Under the pieces are notes generated by a model. That model was not told the origin of the DNA and searched no databases. It worked only from the letters and a program-made list of their open reading frames with translations. DNA of 64,000 bases from Flammulina velutipes (Eukaryota > Basidiomycota > Agaricomycetes > Agaricales > Physalacriaceae), in the NCBI GenBank assembly GCA_011800155.1, contig CM022371.1, positions 310,001 to 374,000 of the forward strand, written 5' to 3'. Made by a program: the position numbers and the translations under genes. Shown here piece by piece: positions 60,930 to 64,000 of the stretch (position 1 is its first letter; the number at the start of each line of letters is the position of its first letter).

Positions 60930-63081
60930 CTAGAAGACCTTGACAAGCCCCTTCAACATCTGCTATCTAAATGCACATTTAGCAAATCCAGTCTCCAATG
61001 AACACAGAAGTCCACATACCTCCTTCGGCGCGGAAACAGACAAGACAGTAGGTGCGGTTTTGCCGATTACGACCTCGTCCTAGGATCCTCTTAGTAAAGT
61101 GCGACGCATGAGGAGGGAACAAACCTCTATACGAATGCCCACATTGTGAAAGTGAGTGGGATACTGAGGCAACGGAGGAACGTAAATTCCTGGTTCAATC
61201 GTGATAACCATGCCCTGCTGCAATCTACCAAAAAGACTGATCAAAAACACATTTTCTTGCAGGGAAAGAGCGTACTTCTCATTTCGAGTGATAGTAAACG
61301 TCTCGTGAAGATCTGATTCAAAAGTAAGTATGGGTGGAGGGAGGAAAGGATGGATGTTACATACCGATTCCAATAGGATGACTTAATCCATGAGGATATA
61401 AATCTCTAGATAGGTCCGCTGTGCTAACGTTGAAGCCAATTTGGCCCAACTCTGACCGCAAAAGCCGACAAGAAGCTGAATGCAGTGATGACATCGACGC
61501 GCCTTCCCGCTCGTGACACATGGCAACGAGTGCCTTTTGCGCTGAAAGCACAGCCGAGTAGAGGTCACGCTGAGCCGACGTGAAGGTACCGTTGGCAGGA
61601 TATGTACGTGCTAAGAAAAGAGTTGAGAACGAGTAGATGGTAAAGGTGAAACCGGCATACTGATGTCAGATGCATATCCACTTGATAGCTTGGTCAGTCT
61701 CAAATCCTGGCGAAGTAAGAGCTAGGACTCACTTGTATTCGCATCCAGCGTCTATTAGTAGCAGTTCCTCGTTCTGTACTATCATATTATTGTGTGTATA
61801 ATGTATCATGAGAGCATTGGTGCTGTTTATCAAGTCAGATGGCGTATAAAACCTGCTTGAAGCACAGGAACTGACCCAGAGGCGACGACAGGCACGTAGG
61901 CTGGTCGTTGTGCTCCATTCAAAGCGCAGAGATACTCGAAATGTGCAGCAACAGAAGCTTCACTCATGCCTGGGTGAGTGAATCGCATGGTCTACGGAAC
62001 GGTCAGACGCTTTATCACATATGAGCATAAGCTGGTAAGTGTACCTTGGCATGGGCACGCCCGCTGATGTCTGCTGCAGCTCGCATGACCCGTTGTTCCA
62101 CCTCACTCTTGACCGCGCGCAAGGAGCCAATTTTGGGTTTGAGAGGCCGTCGACGCGAAGCGGGTATTGTTGACATCGTAGAGTCATATTCGTACGAGCG
62201 TTTCGTCAGAGACGTTTGCAGACGTTTGAAAAGCTTTTTATAGCCTTCGTTCTCCTTTTGTGTGGGCATGTCCGAGAATACATGGGAAGAAGAGGACGCC
62301 AAAGAGCTTAGGCTGGTAGGGAATTCGGTGATGGGATGTGCATTGTCCGCACGAAATATCTCTCCTGCTGCACGTACGCCCGTTCTTGGCCCTGACCATT
62401 TTTCGTCCTCGGGATTCTTCTCAGCGACAAAGAGTGTCATCGAGTAGCCTCGAGATGACGAGTCCTTTTCTACAGTGTATCAGCCTTGCACTGGCATGAA
62501 GAAAGGTGGAGATACTCACGGAGGACGGCAGCAGAATCTGGTTCTTCGCAACCAGTCAGATACCAGAAATCTGAGTTTTGACGAAACTTGTGGCTTACGC
62601 AACGTCACAAAGAGTACTACTGCAAGGCAAGCGACTCACAATATCTCTAAATCATAGTCAGTTGAAGGTCAATCAAAAGATATATGCCAGACGCACCTCC
62701 ACTCATGAATGTTATTGGTGCCGACGTCAAAACGACCATACTGTCGTCCGGAAGACTCTGCATCAATGCTTTCCGCCGTCGTTCGTACTCCTCGTATGGA
62801 ATCCCTGGCGTTAGCTCGTTGGCCTGCACTATTCCTGATTGAATACTGTGGGTGTTTCGACAAAGCCTTCACGAACCGATGTGGGGGTGCGAGGGATGCA
62901 CTGGTTGCCCATAGTGCGATGGTTTCTGCGCCACAGACCGCGCTATCGAGTTTCCGGCGACGAATGAGCTGCCAATCGCCTGCGCATTGCGCCGAAGTGT
63001 GGCGTACATAAAGTATGAAGACAAGCCGGATGCTGCCTTCGTCCGCCGTATCCCGGAATGTGGCCAAACATGCGTCAACAT
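60930..63081 (-). CDS. ICP55: Mitochondrial Xaa-Pro aminopeptidase Icp55
   Basis: Thirteen exons give 515 residues (yeast Icp55 is 511). A basic, Arg-rich N-terminus (IRRTKAASGLSSYFMYATLRRNAQ) is a mitochondrial presequence and is followed by GQPVHPSHPHIG and ELTPGIPYEEYERRR. The M24 creatinase/aminopeptidase part has SGEIFHKFRQNSDFWYLTG, NELLLIDAGCEYN-GYASDITRTYPANG (metal Asps), the HGLSHPIGIDLHE block and GMVITIEPGIYVPP. Icp55 trims one residue after mitochondrial processing peptidase and stabilises matrix proteins. Exons: 63081-62877, 62834-62697, 62646-62640 (7 nt), 62593-62520, 62469-62045, 61991-61876, 61822-61733, 61680-61661 (20 nt), 61610-61365, 61312-61276, 61224-61125, 61079-61020, 60959-60930. 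Phases close throughout. Two tiny exons (7 and 20 nt) are required to keep the family motifs. Confidence 0.9.
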
Positions 63082-64000
63082 CGCGTCGCGTCGTTCATTT
63101 ACAGGTCAAAGAAATTCGTCTTGTTATTTAAGCAGTCGTGCCACATATATGGCATCTTTAGCTAATGTTGCCTATCTACTTACACAGGTAGCCCAACTTG
63201 ATGAGCTGACTCCATGTGTCCGGCCGATTACTTACGGCCAGTCCATTATATATCCTTGAAACTAATTTATGCTGTGTATAAAAACGGACATTGAAGCAAA
63301 TATCACCCAACGATGTGCAGTATTTGCAGTAACGTTCGTTGTCTAGTCTTGTGGCGTGGGTCACTTATAGTCGATGTTTCAATACTATGCGGTCAATGTC
63401 AAAGTCATCGCACACATTTATATTCCGACCTATCTCGCCCAAACGTTCTTTAGCGCTACCAATTCAAATTGTAAAGATTACGAGGGCCTGCGCCACTGAA
63501 ATTTCCCTGACTGGTACATATTGATGGGCGGAATCCGAATTAGTGTACAATGTCATAGTTTAAAGGAACGCTTTGAAATCTCCCAGCTAAAAACTAACGC
63601 TGATTATACCCAATTTGATCCTGCTCCTTTCAGTGAGGCGCCCACTTCGACAAACAACAGACAACATCGCGACGACATCGACCTCCCAGGCTCCATGTAT
63701 GTCTATATTTCATGAAATGTGTCTAACAGAAACTCATTTTACCACCGCCTTTGCGCGCAGTCGAGCAGGAAATGCCAATCACAAAGACAAACGACCATCC
63801 GTTCGACGGAAAGCAAACAAGAACAATGTTGATTACTAGTTATGGAACGTATACTTCTGTCCCTCCAGAAAGGACTGTGGTGAATTACTGTGATAAATGC
63901 CGGATGGAGACACGGTTATTACTCTGCCTTCCGCTTCCACTAATGAGCATCGTTGGCGGATTTTCCTCAACAGTCAGGCTCCCCCAAATACTTTGAGGAA
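63082..64000. other. Intergenic and window edge
   Basis: The left part is the ICP55 promoter. From about 63460 onward the sequence is a diverged copy of the F-box gene's promoter and 5' end. No gene is recognised in the last 180 bp. Confidence 0.4.
63460..63815 (+). pseudogene. 5' fragment of the 53.4-kb F-box gene, start codon and donor lost
   Basis: Matches promoter, first exon and second exon of the gene at 51844-53377: CTGACTGG.A.ATATTGATGG, GGCGCCCACT.CGACAAACAA, then VEQEMPITKTNDHPFDGKQ. The position of the paralogue's ATG (ATGACGTCG) reads ACGACATCG here, and the second donor GGTAAGC reads GGAAAGC. With no start and no splice site it is a dead 5' fragment; similarity stops at about 63815. 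Confidence 0.75.

Overview
The window is nuclear DNA from a filamentous basidiomycete, most likely an Agaricomycete. Genes are broken by many 45-80 nt introns with GT..AG ends and CT(A/G)A(C/T)-like branch sites. Families typical of mushroom-forming fungi are present: a Tnp2-type transposase, a DUF6535 membrane protein, coiled-coil/F-box/LRR proteins, a GMC oxidoreductase and a DUF3494 ice-binding protein. Exon-intron models were built by hand from splice signals, reading-phase closure and family motifs. No species is claimed.

Layout. 1-7.9 kb is accessory: a Ser/Pro-rich ORF, a degraded Tnp2 transposon on the minus strand, a short BTB-like gene and a decayed copy of that gene's flanks. 7.9-11.4 kb holds a secreted ice-binding protein and a MYND/pRiA4b-ORF3 fusion. 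11.4-17.4 kb holds the vacuolar sorting receptor VPS10, two intron-containing tRNA-Leu genes and a tRNA half-fragment. 17.8-21.8 kb holds an F-box/LRR gene and an IML2/TTC39-like gene. 22.2-27.5 kb is rich in secreted or surface proteins: a GPI-type GMC oxidoreductase, an aerolysin-like beta-rich protein and a Kre9/Knh1-like small secreted protein. 27.9-34 kb holds an RGG protein, the DUF6535 protein and a small Ser/Thr-rich protein. 35.4-49.4 kb is housekeeping: a divergent DUF2433/MED13 pair and a kinesin-3 (Unc104/KIF1 type) gene. The kinesin is flanked by an F-box pseudogene and its intact inverted paralogue. 49.8-54.6 kb carries two F-box/LRR genes and a His/Ser-rich ORF. 55.3-63.1 kb carries a small Cys-rich membrane-anchored protein, a PKD-domain secreted protein, an FMN alpha-hydroxy-acid dehydrogenase and the mitochondrial aminopeptidase ICP55. 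The window ends in a broken fragment of the 53.4-kb F-box gene.

The genes do not form one pathway. There are three themes: conserved trafficking, transport and transcription genes (VPS10, kinesin-3, MED13, ICP55, IML2); a TATA-box-driven set of secreted proteins; and expanding, decaying families (F-box/LRR, Tnp2). The most striking observation is splicing at microexon scale. The kinesin P-loop is assembled from three consecutive exons of 12, 19 and 11 nt, and ICP55 needs a 7-nt exon to restore its family motif. I found no clearly new multi-gene system.
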